From: Verrucomicrobiia bacterium
Lineage (GTDB): Bacteria > Verrucomicrobiota > Verrucomicrobiia > Palsa-1439
NCBI GenBank assembly: GCA_022072455.1
Contig: JAJVHY010000026.1
Location: 36,796-100,795 of the forward strand
Reading direction: 5' to 3'
Length of the DNA stretch: 64,000 nucleotides
Translations under genes and position numbers: made by a program
Shown: piece after piece, positions 9,103 through 17,847 of the stretch
Layout of the letters: each line of letters opens with the position of its first letter
Numbering within the stretch: position 1 is the first letter of the stretch
Notes under the pieces: generated by a model
The model's input: only the letters and a program-made list of their open reading frames with translations
Databases searched by the model: none
What the model was told of the DNA's origin: nothing

Positions 9103-10533
9103 TTACTTCAACGGCAGCACCACAAACCGGCTCGCCTCCTGGTTTTTCACCAGCAACAAGGCTTTGTCTTTCGCGTCCTTCAGCCCTTTGCGGAATTCTT
9201 CCACATTGGTTACCCGTTGCCGGTTGACTTCAACAATCAGGTCGCCGGTGCGCAGACCCGCTTCAGCGGCCGAACTGCCAGGCTCAACCTCGGCAATCAT
9301 GACGCCAGTCTCTTTATCCAGACCCAGCGCTTGAGCTTGCCGGTCGGTTAGGGGTTCGACGGTCAACCCATAGTCAGTCTTGGTCTCGCTGCGCCGGTTG
9401 CCGCGGCGTTCCCGGGCGGGGCTGGCGTCGTCGTCCGGTAGTTCGCCGAGGGTGACCACCAATTTCTTTTCTTTGCCATCGCGCAGAACGACCACGTCAG
9501 TTTTTGCGCCGGGATCGGTGGCGGCGACACGATTGCGCAGGTTGCGGGTGTCCTCGACCGGTTGGCCGGCAAAGCGCACGATGACGTCGCCGGCTTGGAT
9601 GCCGGCTTTTTCGGCGGGGGTGTCTTTGTTGACTTGGGCGACGATGGAACCTTTGGTCTGGCCCAGCTTGAACTGCTCGGCCAACGTGGGGGTGATGTCT
9701 TGAATGATGACTCCGAGAAAGCCGCGGGTCACGTGACCGGATTTGACGAGGTCGCGGGTGATGCGTTTGGCCATGTTGACCGGGATGGCGAACCCGACGC
9801 CGGCGGATTGGCCGCTGGCGGAGATGATGGCGGTGTTGATGCCGATGACTTCGCCGCGCAGGTTGACAAGCGGGCCGCCGGAGTTGCCGCGATTGATGGC
9901 GGCATCCGTTTGGAGGAAGTCTTCATAATTCCCACGGCGGCCATCCACTTGGCCGCGGCCTTTGGCGCTGATGATGCCGGCGGTGACGGTTTGCTCGAAG
10001 CCGAACGGCGCGCCGATGGCCAACACCCATTCGCCCACGCGAAGCGCATCGGAATCGCCGAGCGCAGCGGGAGCCAGGTCGGCCGGGAGTTTGCCTTTGA
10101 GTTTGAGGACGGCGATGTCGGTGGCTGGATCGGTGCCGATGATTTCGGCGTCGAGGATGGTGCCGTCGGTGAACTTCACTTTCACGTCGTCAACGTCATC
10201 CACCACATGGTTGTTGGTGAGGATGTGCCCCTCTTTGTCCAAAACCATGCCGGAGCCCATGCCGGTTTGTTTGAACTCGCGCGGGACTGACCGGCGCGGG
10301 CGCGCGGAGTCTTCCTCTTCAAAAAACCACTGGAATGGCGAGCCGTCGCTGAAGGGATGAAAGCGCGGAAGCTTGACGACTTTCTCGGAATAGATGGTCA
10401 CAACGCTCGGGCGGACGCGTTCCGCGACATCGGCAAATGAGTCGCTAAAGGCTTGGAGCGGGGTGGGAGCGGCGGGCGTATTGCCGGCGATTGTGACCAA
10501 GGCGAGGACGGCGACCAATAATGTAGTTTTCAT
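9103..10533 (-). CDS. degP: periplasmic serine protease of the DegP/HtrA family
   Basis: The frame is open to 10695, but I place the start at 10533, which yields a clean signal peptide (MKTTLLVAVLALVTIAGNTPAAP) and 476 residues, the usual DegP length. The trypsin-like domain has His109 (NNHVVDD), an Asp in TDIAVLKL near 143 and Ser218 (GNSGGPL), matching the E. coli DegP triad spacing. Two PDZ domains follow (GFLGVIIQDITPTLAEQF; GVMIAEVEPGSSAAEAGL). It degrades or refolds damaged periplasmic proteins. It is divergent from the baeRF gene, and no heat-shock-type promoter was recognised. Confidence 0.95.
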   Translation of the reverse strand: MKTTLLVAVLALVTIAGNTPAAPTPLQAFSDSFADVAERVRPSVVTIYSEKVVKLPRFHPFSDGSPFQWFFEEEDSARPRRSVPREFKQTGMGSGMVLDKEGHILTNNHVVDDVDDVKVKFTDGTILDAEIIGTDPATDIAVLKLKGKLPADLAPAALGDSDALRVGEWVLAIGAPFGFEQTVTAGIISAKGRGQVDGRRGNYEDFLQTDAAINRGNSGGPLVNLRGEVIGINTAIISASGQSAGVGFAIPVNMAKRITRDLVKSGHVTRGFLGVIIQDITPTLAEQFKLGQTKGSIVAQVNKDTPAEKAGIQAGDVIVRFAGQPVEDTRNLRNRVAATDPGAKTDVVVLRDGKEKKLVVTLGELPDDDASPARERRGNRRSETKTDYGLTVEPLTDRQAQALGLDKETGVMIAEVEPGSSAAEAGLRTGDLIVEVNRQRVTNVEEFRKGLKDAKDKALLLVKNQEASRFVVLPLK

Positions 10534-10627
10534 GGCTATCACATGCGACACCGGGAGGCGGGGGAGCGTTGAATGAAATTCAGTTTTGCATCCGTGACCG
10601 GTTTCTGGCATATTCGGGGTGTCGAGC

Positions 10628-10658
10628 TTGCCATGAGGCTGCAAACGACTCTTATAAT
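10628..10658 (+). promoter_or_regulatory. putative promoter of the baeRF-like gene
   Basis: TTGCCA (10628-10633) and TATAAT (10653-10658) are separated by 19 bases, longer than ideal. A strong Shine-Dalgarno (GAGGAGG, about 10672-10679) lies between this pair and the ATG at 10688. Confidence 0.45.
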
Positions 10659-10687
10659 CCTGACTCATTCTCGAGGAGGTCTGCGTT

Positions 10688-11833
10688 ATGATCACCCGTC
10701 AGCAGGTCGAACAGTTGCTGTCCTTTCAGAACGGCCAATACCTGGTTACCAGTTGTTACCTGAATCTTGACCGCGCCAAGATGCCGGCGCAGATGGTCAA
10801 AATCAAAGTCAAAGATCTGCTGCAAGCCGCCCAGCAGCAGCTCGCCCAGAAAACCGGCAGCCACGCGCAGCGCGAATCCTTGCGCCGCGATTTCGCGGAC
10901 ATCGAGGCGTATGTCCTGCCGGAGATTGTCGCCAACCGGTTCAAAGCTGTCGCCATTTTTTCCTGCGCGGGTGAAAAATTCTGGCAGGCCTACGGTCTGC
11001 CGCGCATGGTCCGCAACATCCTGATCGCTGACCATAATCCCTACATCCGCCCGCTGACCGCGATCCTGTCCGAATATCACCGGTACTGCGTCGCGGTGGT
11101 GGACCGGGCGCACGCGAAATTCTACGAAGTTTATCTCGGCGAAATCCTCGACCACGGCGGCGTCGATGACGAAATCCCGCGGCGCGTTCGCGAGGGCGGT
11201 TTGGGCGGTCGCGACGAACGCCACATCGAGCGCCGGCATGGCCACGCGATCCAGCATCATTACCGGACGGTGGCCGAGCAGTTGTTGCGCGTGTTCACGG
11301 GGGGGCGCTTCGATTGGCTGGTGCTCGGTGGACAACGCGAGCCGTTGCGGGAATTCAAGGACTACCTCCACCCAACCCTGCGGCGTCGCTGGGCGGGCGA
11401 CTTCCACGCCGACCCGACGCACGTCACGGTCCCGGAAATTCTCCAGCAAACGCTGGCCGTTGAGGAGCGCGTGGAGTGGGAACACGAACTCAAGCTCGCC
11501 GGCGAATTGATCCAAAAAGCCGAAGCCGGCCAGCGGGCCGTCAAAGGACTCGGTGCGACGCTGACCGCCCTCGACCGGGGCGAGGCGCAGACGTTACTCG
11601 TCGAGGACGGGTTCGAGGTGCCGGGCTATGCGTGTTTTGCCTGCCACTTCGCCAGTCTCGAACAACAGTCCTGTCCCCATTGCGGCAAGCCGGTCGAACC
11701 GTGCGCGGATGTGGTGGACGAGGCGATTGAACTGGCGCTGCAACGCAATTGTCAGGTCGAGCACCTCCAAGGCCCGACGCCATTGCGCGAAGGCGGCCGC
11801 ATCGGCGCATTGCTGCGCTACCAGACAGCCTGA
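10688..11833 (+). CDS. bacterial archaeo-eukaryotic release-factor-like protein (baeRF family 10 type)
   Basis: The protein has 381 residues and resembles the bacterial eRF1/aRF1 homologues grouped as baeRF. The central block (YIRPLTAILSEYHRYCVAVVD, then AKFYEVYLGEI, FDWLVLGGQREPLREFKDYL) matches the eRF1 middle and C-terminal domain topology. The end carries a zinc ribbon (CFACH ... CPHCG) and the closing motif GGRIGALLRY. By family inference it may act on ribosomes or ribosomal subunits, possibly in rescue or hibernation; experimental function is lacking for this family as I know it. It has a strong Shine-Dalgarno and its own promoter. Confidence 0.8.
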   Translation: MITRQQVEQLLSFQNGQYLVTSCYLNLDRAKMPAQMVKIKVKDLLQAAQQQLAQKTGSHAQRESLRRDFADIEAYVLPEIVANRFKAVAIFSCAGEKFWQAYGLPRMVRNILIADHNPYIRPLTAILSEYHRYCVAVVDRAHAKFYEVYLGEILDHGGVDDEIPRRVREGGLGGRDERHIERRHGHAIQHHYRTVAEQLLRVFTGGRFDWLVLGGQREPLREFKDYLHPTLRRRWAGDFHADPTHVTVPEILQQTLAVEERVEWEHELKLAGELIQKAEAGQRAVKGLGATLTALDRGEAQTLLVEDGFEVPGYACFACHFASLEQQSCPHCGKPVEPCADVVDEAIELALQRNCQVEHLQGPTPLREGGRIGALLRYQTA

Positions 11834-11891
11834 TTTTCGATTGAACCGACCGGTCTGACACCGTATAGTGCCCACCAGTAACGGAGGCAGC

Positions 11892-12161
11892 ATGGCGTCA
11901 TTTTCCAACAAATACACCGACAACATCCTCGGCAGGTTCTACGTGGACGACCAGTGCATTGATTGCGATCTCTGCCGCGAAACCGCGCCCGACAACTTCA
12001 CCCGCAACGAAGACGGCGGCTACAGCTTCGTCTACAAACAGCCCGTCTCACCGGCGGAAGAAGCCCTCTGCAAAGAAGCCATGGAAGGCTGTCCTGTCGA
12101 AGCCATCGGCAATGACGGCGCCACGCAACCCGTCGCCTCCCAAACCCAAGAAGCCAAGTGA
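11892..12161 (+). CDS. small [4Fe-4S] ferredoxin
   Basis: The protein has 89 residues. Cluster ligands CIDCDLC near residues 22-28 and a distal CP (EGCPVEAIG) fit a single [4Fe-4S] cluster ferredoxin of the Fer4_13/15 type. The ATG at 11892 is preceded by ACGGAGGC (Shine-Dalgarno), which makes it preferable to the in-frame ATG at 11868. The stop overlaps the start of the dciA-like gene by 4 bases. The redox partner is not evident from the neighbours. Confidence 0.9.
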   Translation: MASFSNKYTDNILGRFYVDDQCIDCDLCRETAPDNFTRNEDGGYSFVYKQPVSPAEEALCKEAMEGCPVEAIGNDGATQPVASQTQEAK

Positions 12162-12514
12162 CGCCCGCCCTGCGAACGCAGGTACTCCGCGAATGGCAGC
12201 CGTGGTCGGCCCCACCGGCGCTGACCAAACCCGCGCCCGCGCTCGACCAACTCGTTCCCGGCGTGATGAAACGTCTCGGCATCGAACAGCGGCTCTACGA
12301 AGCGCAAGTTTTCCACCAATGGTCACAAATCGTCGGCACCGAAGTTGCCAAGCACGCGCAGCCGGTCAGTCTCACCAATAAGCTGTTGCGAGTCTCCATT
12401 GATCATCCCGTCTGGCATCAACAACTTTTACCTCTCAAGCCGCTCATTCTCCAAAAAGTTCGCGACCGCATCGGCAAAGCTGCCGTCCGCGACATTGTCT
12501 TCCGCATCGGCTAA
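12158..12514 (+). CDS. DciA-like protein (DUF721)
   Basis: The protein has 118 residues and starts with GTG inside the ferredoxin stop (GTGA overlap). The DUF721 core is visible: LDQLVPGVMKRLGIEQRL, FHQWSQIVGTEVAKHAQPVSL, LLRVSIDHPVWHQQLLPLK. DciA is the replicative helicase loader or operator in many bacteria that lack DnaC, so a role in loading DnaB is likely by family. The downstream gene starts at its stop codon (TAATG), indicating translational coupling. Confidence 0.85.
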   Translation: MTPALRTQVLREWQPWSAPPALTKPAPALDQLVPGVMKRLGIEQRLYEAQVFHQWSQIVGTEVAKHAQPVSLTNKLLRVSIDHPVWHQQLLPLKPLILQKVRDRIGKAAVRDIVFRIG

Positions 12515-13470
12515 TGCGCCGCTTCGCATTTTTCCTTCTCTGCGCCTGCCCGGTCTTCGCGCTTGACGTTCCTTTCATCGCCCAAAAGCCCGGTCAATGC
12601 GGTCCCGCTGCCCTCGCGATGCTCGCCAACTTCCACGGTCACAAAATCACGCAAGAAGAAATCGCCGCTGCTATCTACTTGCCTGATATCCATGGGACCC
12701 TGACCACGGACCTCGCTGACTACGCCAAAAAGTTCGGTCTCTGGGTCCGCCAATACCGCGGCACCCAAGCCGACCTCCGCCAAAAAATCGCCGCCGGCAT
12801 CCCGCTGCTCGTCCTCGGAAAATTCGGCGACCGGCCCCATTACTTCCTCGTCCTCGACTTCGACGATTTTGCCAAAACCGTCACCGTCCACTCCGACCAA
12901 CGCGCCCGCCACGCCATGACCCAGGAACAATTCTGGCGCGTCTGGGACCGCGCCGACCGCTGGACACTCCTCGTCTGCCCCCCCGGCATAGCCACTTGGT
13001 CACTCTCGGCCGCCGAACACAACGACCTCGGCGTCTTCCTTGAACGCTTGGGAAAATTCCCCGCCGCCGCCGGCAATTACCGCCGCGCCGCCGAACTCGC
13101 CCCAACCAATTCCTATTATTTGATGAACCTTGGCAACGCGTTGATGAAACAAGAACTACCTGCTGAAGCCGCCACCGCCTACCGGCAAGCCCTCCAAGTC
13201 GAACCCGACAACGCCGACGCCATGAACAATCTCGCCCACGCCTATCTCACCTTGAACGCCAACCTCGACGAAGCCGTCGCGCTTTGTGAACGCGCCGTCA
13301 AACTCCGGCCGGGTCACCGGGCGTACTACCTCGACACCCTCGGTCACATTCTGCTAAAACAAGGCCGGGTCGCCGAAGCCGGTAAAACATTTGAAAAAGC
13401 CCTTGCAGCCACGACCGACCGGCAAAGCGCGTTGCGCGAAAAAATCCGGCAAGCCATGCCCAAACAATGA
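12514..13470 (+). CDS. C39-like cysteine peptidase with TPR repeats, exported
   Basis: The protein has 318 residues with a short signal peptide (MRRFAFFLLCACPVFA). The peptidase part includes DVPFIAQKPGQCGPAALAML, where the Cys after GQ is the likely nucleophile, and PHYFLVLDFDD with the likely catalytic His. TPR motifs follow (about 170-310: NDLGVFLERLGKFPAAAGNY; NNLAHAYLTLNANLDEAVAL). This arrangement resembles the PA2778-type C39-TPR proteins. A periplasmic processing or transpeptidase-like role is possible, but no substrate is evident. It shares overlapping ends with both neighbours. Confidence 0.8.
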   Translation: MRRFAFFLLCACPVFALDVPFIAQKPGQCGPAALAMLANFHGHKITQEEIAAAIYLPDIHGTLTTDLADYAKKFGLWVRQYRGTQADLRQKIAAGIPLLVLGKFGDRPHYFLVLDFDDFAKTVTVHSDQRARHAMTQEQFWRVWDRADRWTLLVCPPGIATWSLSAAEHNDLGVFLERLGKFPAAAGNYRRAAELAPTNSYYLMNLGNALMKQELPAEAATAYRQALQVEPDNADAMNNLAHAYLTLNANLDEAVALCERAVKLRPGHRAYYLDTLGHILLKQGRVAEAGKTFEKALAATTDRQSALREKIRQAMPKQ

Positions 13471-13934
13471 ACTCTGATTTCATGAAAGAAGCCGTCCGGC
13501 TTGCCGTCGAAACCATGCACGCCGGCAAAGGCGGCCCATTCGGTGCCGTCATCGTTCGCGCGGGTCAGATCGTTGGTCGCGGCGCCAACCAAGTCCTCGG
13601 CACCAATGACCCGACCGCCCACGCCGAAGTCACCGCCATCCGCAATGCCAGCCGCGAACTGCAGCAATTTCACCTCAAAGGCTGCGAGATTTACACGAGC
13701 TGCGAACCCTGTCCGATGTGTCTCGGCGCGATTTACTGGGCACAACTCGACAAGATTTACTACGCTCTCTCCCGGCAAGACGCCGCCGCGATGGGCTTTT
13801 CCGATGAATTCCTCTACACGGAATTGGTGAAGTCACTCGACCAACGCACGATTCCGATTCAACGCGCCCCCGACAGCGGCGCGCGCGCCGCGTTGGAAGA
13901 ATGGAATCGGAAGACCGACCGGACGCTGTACTAG
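13467..13934 (+). CDS. nucleoside/guanine deaminase (CDA superfamily)
   Basis: The protein has 155 residues. The zinc site is HAE (THAEVTAIRNA-like, about residue 53) and PCPMC (about residue 83), the cytidine-deaminase-superfamily signature. The overall sequence (FMKEAVRLAVETMHAGKGGPFGAVIV ... YALSRQDAAAMGFSDEFLY) is close to the Bacillus-type guanine deaminase family rather than TadA, so deamination of guanine to xanthine is the likely reaction. It overlaps the peptidase gene by 4 bases (ATGA), forming the fourth member of a compact cluster. Confidence 0.85.
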   Translation: MNSDFMKEAVRLAVETMHAGKGGPFGAVIVRAGQIVGRGANQVLGTNDPTAHAEVTAIRNASRELQQFHLKGCEIYTSCEPCPMCLGAIYWAQLDKIYYALSRQDAAAMGFSDEFLYTELVKSLDQRTIPIQRAPDSGARAALEEWNRKTDRTLY

Positions 13935-13979
13935 CGGCTCAGACCGGCTTGTGTTACAAATACCGTCACGGGTCACGAA

Positions 13980-16900
13980 ATGCGCAATTTCCTCATGGCT
14001 GGGGCGCTCTTGCTTTCGGTGAGCGGTGCCTTTGCCTTCCATGAACCAGCCACTCCGCCACTGCCCAATTTCGATCTTCGCGTGGCGCCGAATGAACGCC
14101 GGCAGATCTACACCCCGACCGGCTTTCAGCCCGGCCCTCCGGTAGATCCGCTGGCCCTCGGCGACGCCCGCTTGAAATGCGATTACACCAGTCCGCACAG
14201 CCAGATGCGGACGAAGGTGTGGCAGCAGGTGGTGGATGGCATTCCGGTCTTCGGTGGCGTGCTGGTGATGCACACCACGAAGCATGGCGAGTTGGTGGGG
14301 CAGCAAAGCCGGTTCGTCCCGAATCCCGGCAACCTCCAAGCCAAACCCAAGTTGCCGGCAGCGCAGGCCGTGGTCGTTGCGACGAACAACGTCGGTGCAG
14401 CCATCAGTGAGCCGACGACCCGCTTGGTTTGGTTGCCGGCTGATCAACTGACGTTGTGCTGGGAAGTGATCGTGACCGGTCGCGAGACATACCGGCTGGT
14501 GGTGGACGCGACCACGGGCAAGATATGGGTCCGGCAATGCCTGACCGAATATTTCACGGACGCGACTTACCGGGTGTTCACCGCCGACAGTCCCGCGCCG
14601 TTCTCACCCGGCCACACGACACCCTCGACCAACCAGCCGGCCACCGTGGCGCGCAGTCTGGTGACACTGAGCGCGTTGTCATCGAACGCGTCGCCGAACG
14701 GCTGGATCAACGACGGCGACAACACCACGCTCGGCAACAATGTGGACGCGCACCTCGACCGCAACGCCAACGACTCCGCCGATCCCGGCTCGCGTCCACC
14801 GGGCAACCCGGCGCGGACGTTTGATTTCGCGGTCAATCTCGCCGCTGCGCCGGTCACTTACACCAACGCGAGCGTCGTGTGCGTGTTCTACTGGTGCAAT
14901 TGGATGCACGACAAACTTTACAACCTCGGCTTCACCGAAGCCGCCGGCAATTTCCAGACCGACAACTTCGGCCGGGGTGGTCTCAGTGATGACGCGGTGC
15001 AGGCAGATGTGCAGGATGGTGGCGGTTTCAACAACGCCAACTTCACCACGCCGCTCGATGGGACAGCGCCGCGGATGCAGATGTTTTTGTGGAACAGCAT
15101 GACTCCGAACCGCGACGGCGCGTTCGACGCCGAGATCATCCTCCACGAATACACGCACGGCCTGAGCAACCGGCGCGTCGGCGGCGGCGTGGGCATCACA
15201 CAACCGCAGAGTCGCGGCATGGGTGAAGGCTGGTCGGATTTCTTCGCGCTCGCGTTGTTGAGTGAACCTGCCGACAACGTGGACGGCAACTACGCGTTCG
15301 CGGCCTACGTCACTCAGAATTATTACTGGGGCATCCGCCGGTACCCCTATACGACCGACCTCAACAAAAACCCGCTCACGTTCAAAGACATTGACCTCCT
15401 GCAAATCGAGCATCATCCCGGCATTCCGAAGAATCCCGGCGTCGGCGTCGCGGCTGCCGACGTGCACCGGCAAGGCGAAGTCTGGGCCAGCGCGTTGTGG
15501 GAGGCGCGCGCCAATCTGATTCGCAAACACGGCGCGGCAACCGGCAACCAGTTGATGCTGCAACTCGTCTGCGATGCGATGAGCATCACGCCCGCCAATC
15601 CCACATTCGTCGAAGGCCGCGACGCAATCCTGCAAGCCGACTTTGTGCTGACCGGCGGCGCGAACGCGAAAGAACTCTGGGCTGGTTTCGCAAAACGCGG
15701 ACTGGGTTGGAGCGCAGTGGCGTCGGCCAGTTCGACCGTGCTTGGCGTGGTCGAGACGTTCGACGTGCCGGATGATTTGCAGATCACGCCAGTGACCGGC
15801 GGCGCACTCAACTACGCACCCGCCGATATGGCGTTCGTGCCGGGCTGCACGAACTACACGCTCTTGAATACCGGCAGCGCGACGCTGAACTGGACGGCGT
15901 CCAAATCACAGACGTGGCTCGAGGTCACGCCGACCAGCGGAACGTTGACGGCCGGCGCGACGACGACGGTGGCTGTCTGCATCAATGCCGGTGCGAATAC
16001 GTTGCCGGTGGGGTTCTATTATGACTCGGTGATCTTCACCAACACGACCACCGGCGTGCCGCAATACCGGGGCGCGCAGTTGTGCGTGCAGGCGTTTGCC
16101 GGGTTGCCGTTCACGGAAGGGTTTGAGAGCGGCGCGTTCAGTAGTTACTGGACGATTACCGGCTCATACCAATTCCGGACCATCCTCACCAACGCGTACT
16201 CGCCCCACGGCGGCAGCCGGCAGCTGACGATGGACACGAGTATCAACGCCTTGGCAGCGCGTAATGAAGCCACACTCGGCATCAACCTCGCCGGCTACAC
16301 GAACGTCGTGTTGAGTTTCTGGGCGAAAAGTTTTGGGGACGAGTCAAACGGCCCACCTACCGCGCCGTTCGTCAACCACGCGGATTTCGACGGCGTCGCC
16401 ATCAGCAACGACGGCGCGACGTGGTGGGAAATCCAGAGCTTGCGCGGATTGACGACCGGCGTGTGGACGCAATTCGTGGTCAATCTCAACAACGTGCCGG
16501 TTGGCTACAGCGGGACCTGGCGCATCCGGTTCAATCAGTACGACAATTTCGGGATTACCGGCGCAGATCCGGACGGGATCGCGATTGATGACATCAGCAT
16601 TACCGGCGCGCTGTTCGACACCGATGGCGATGGGTTGCCGGATTGGTGGGAGCAGACCTATTTCATGCATCCGACCAATGCTGTGGCCGGGGAGGACGGC
16701 GATGGCGACGGGTTGAGCAATCTGGAGGAATTCCTGGCCGGCACTGTACCGACCAGTGCTGCCAGCGCATTTCGTATCACCAGTGTGGCCGGCTTCACGG
16801 TCACGTGGAGTTGTGGCGAGAACCGAACGTACCAAGTGCTTTACGCGCCTGCGCCCGGCGGTCCGTGGTTGGAGGATTTGCCGGCTTCGGAAGTGACCAC

Positions 16901-16991
16901 CACGTCCGGCGAAACCATCAAGAGCTACACCGACCCAACCGCCAGTGCTGCGGACCGGCGGTTCTATAAAATCAGGCTGGTCGTGCCCTGA
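13980..16991 (+). CDS. secreted M36 (fungalysin-like) metallopeptidase
   Basis: The protein has 1003 residues with a signal peptide (MRNFLMAGALLLSVSGAFA). A propeptide region of the FTP/PepSY type (about 50-180) is followed by the M36 catalytic domain with the zinc motif HEYTH (residues 389-393) and GEGWSD (the third ligand Glu) downstream. A BACON-like beta domain (about 605-705), a jelly-roll-like domain (about 710-880), a calcium-type repeat (DTDGDGLPDWWE ... DGDGDGLSNLEEF) and a final beta domain complete the protein. It probably degrades extracellular protein. The last 20 bases overlap the convergent OGG-like gene. Confidence 0.93.
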   Translation: MRNFLMAGALLLSVSGAFAFHEPATPPLPNFDLRVAPNERRQIYTPTGFQPGPPVDPLALGDARLKCDYTSPHSQMRTKVWQQVVDGIPVFGGVLVMHTTKHGELVGQQSRFVPNPGNLQAKPKLPAAQAVVVATNNVGAAISEPTTRLVWLPADQLTLCWEVIVTGRETYRLVVDATTGKIWVRQCLTEYFTDATYRVFTADSPAPFSPGHTTPSTNQPATVARSLVTLSALSSNASPNGWINDGDNTTLGNNVDAHLDRNANDSADPGSRPPGNPARTFDFAVNLAAAPVTYTNASVVCVFYWCNWMHDKLYNLGFTEAAGNFQTDNFGRGGLSDDAVQADVQDGGGFNNANFTTPLDGTAPRMQMFLWNSMTPNRDGAFDAEIILHEYTHGLSNRRVGGGVGITQPQSRGMGEGWSDFFALALLSEPADNVDGNYAFAAYVTQNYYWGIRRYPYTTDLNKNPLTFKDIDLLQIEHHPGIPKNPGVGVAAADVHRQGEVWASALWEARANLIRKHGAATGNQLMLQLVCDAMSITPANPTFVEGRDAILQADFVLTGGANAKELWAGFAKRGLGWSAVASASSTVLGVVETFDVPDDLQITPVTGGALNYAPADMAFVPGCTNYTLLNTGSATLNWTASKSQTWLEVTPTSGTLTAGATTTVAVCINAGANTLPVGFYYDSVIFTNTTTGVPQYRGAQLCVQAFAGLPFTEGFESGAFSSYWTITGSYQFRTILTNAYSPHGGSRQLTMDTSINALAARNEATLGINLAGYTNVVLSFWAKSFGDESNGPPTAPFVNHADFDGVAISNDGATWWEIQSLRGLTTGVWTQFVVNLNNVPVGYSGTWRIRFNQYDNFGITGADPDGIAIDDISITGALFDTDGDGLPDWWEQTYFMHPTNAVAGEDGDGDGLSNLEEFLAGTVPTSAASAFRITSVAGFTVTWSCGENRTYQVLYAPAPGGPWLEDLPASEVTTTSGETIKSYTDPTASAADRRFYKIRLVVP

Positions 16992-17814
16992 TGCGTTCGG
17001 CGTAAAACAGATACTGCTGCGCCCAGCCGGCATACGGGCCGAAGTGTGCCCGGATTTTCGGGGGGGTCAGCTTGCGCCGGGGAAACAGCCGCTTCAACGA
17101 CCGTTGCACGTGGACATCAATCGGAAACGCTTCGTGATGTCCGCATGAAAACAGCAACGTGCAATTCGCGATCTTCTCCCCGACACCGGGGATCTTCAGC
17201 AATTCTTCCAGTGCCCGCCCATATTCCATCGCCGGTAACTCCGCGAGGCGGACGGCGCCGCTTTCCACCATTCGTGCCGCGGCGAGCAGGTATTTGGCGC
17301 GAAACCCGAGTTTACACGCCGCCAGTGCCGGCAACTCGGCGCGTGCGACGCGTTCCACCGCCGGAAACGCGCCGTTCTCGCCCAGCCGTTCCGCCAAGTG
17401 CGCCACGATTTGCCGGATCTGGACGATTTGTTTCGTCGAACTTGCGATAAACGACGCCAGCGTCTCCCATGGTTCTTGTCGGAGAACGCGCAGCCCCCAA
17501 TGGGCTTCCACGGCTTGTTGCAAGGCTGCATCTTGGGGAAAACTGGCGACAATCGCCGGCAGAGAGAGGTCGAGTGTGAGGTAGTCGTGTAGCCGCGAGT
17601 CTGCTCGCGGCTCCGGTAGCGGGTTGGGCTGGCCGCGAGCAGGCCCGCGGCTACATTGCCATTCCAGATTGTTCCCGTCCTGTCGCAACCGCCAGACTTC
17701 GTTCCAAACCACCCCGGTATACCAGCCATCCGCGTCCCGCGACCAACGGAATGCTTGGCCACATTCGAGCGTCGCGGCCAGATTGAAATCTGTGACGTTG
17801 ATTCGCTGGGTCAT
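16972..17814 (-). CDS. 8-oxoguanine DNA glycosylase (OGG1-like)
   Basis: The protein has 280 residues. The N-terminal OGG domain contains CGQAFRWSRDADGWYTGV. The helix-hairpin-helix and catalytic region reads LLKIPGVGEKIANC, with the catalytic lysine in GEK, and FPIDVHVQ supplies the catalytic aspartate. This matches the hOGG1 GTKVADC and VPVDVH arrangement. It excises oxidised purines and probably cleaves the strand. A 68-base nested palindrome (17588-17655) is translated in frame at about residues 53-75, between the TBP-like N domain and the helical core. The 3' ends of this gene and the M36 gene overlap by 20 bases. Confidence 0.9.
   Translation of the reverse strand: MTQRINVTDFNLAATLECGQAFRWSRDADGWYTGVVWNEVWRLRQDGNNLEWQCSRGPARGQPNPLPEPRADSRLHDYLTLDLSLPAIVASFPQDAALQQAVEAHWGLRVLRQEPWETLASFIASSTKQIVQIRQIVAHLAERLGENGAFPAVERVARAELPALAACKLGFRAKYLLAAARMVESGAVRLAELPAMEYGRALEELLKIPGVGEKIANCTLLFSCGHHEAFPIDVHVQRSLKRLFPRRKLTPPKIRAHFGPYAGWAQQYLFYAERIRARPA
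17588..17655. repeat. nested palindromic element inserted inside the OGG-like gene
   Basis: Two 24-base arms (17588-17611 and 17632-17655) are reverse complements at 22 of 24 positions around a 20-base centre. Each arm contains its own palindrome (GCCGCGAG ... CTCGCGGC). The architecture matches the dnaE element, but the sequence family is different. It leaves the reading frame open and adds about 22 residues to the encoded protein. Confidence 0.85.
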
Positions 17815-17847
17815 CTTTGGTAGAAGCTCGCGCGGGGAACCCTAGAG

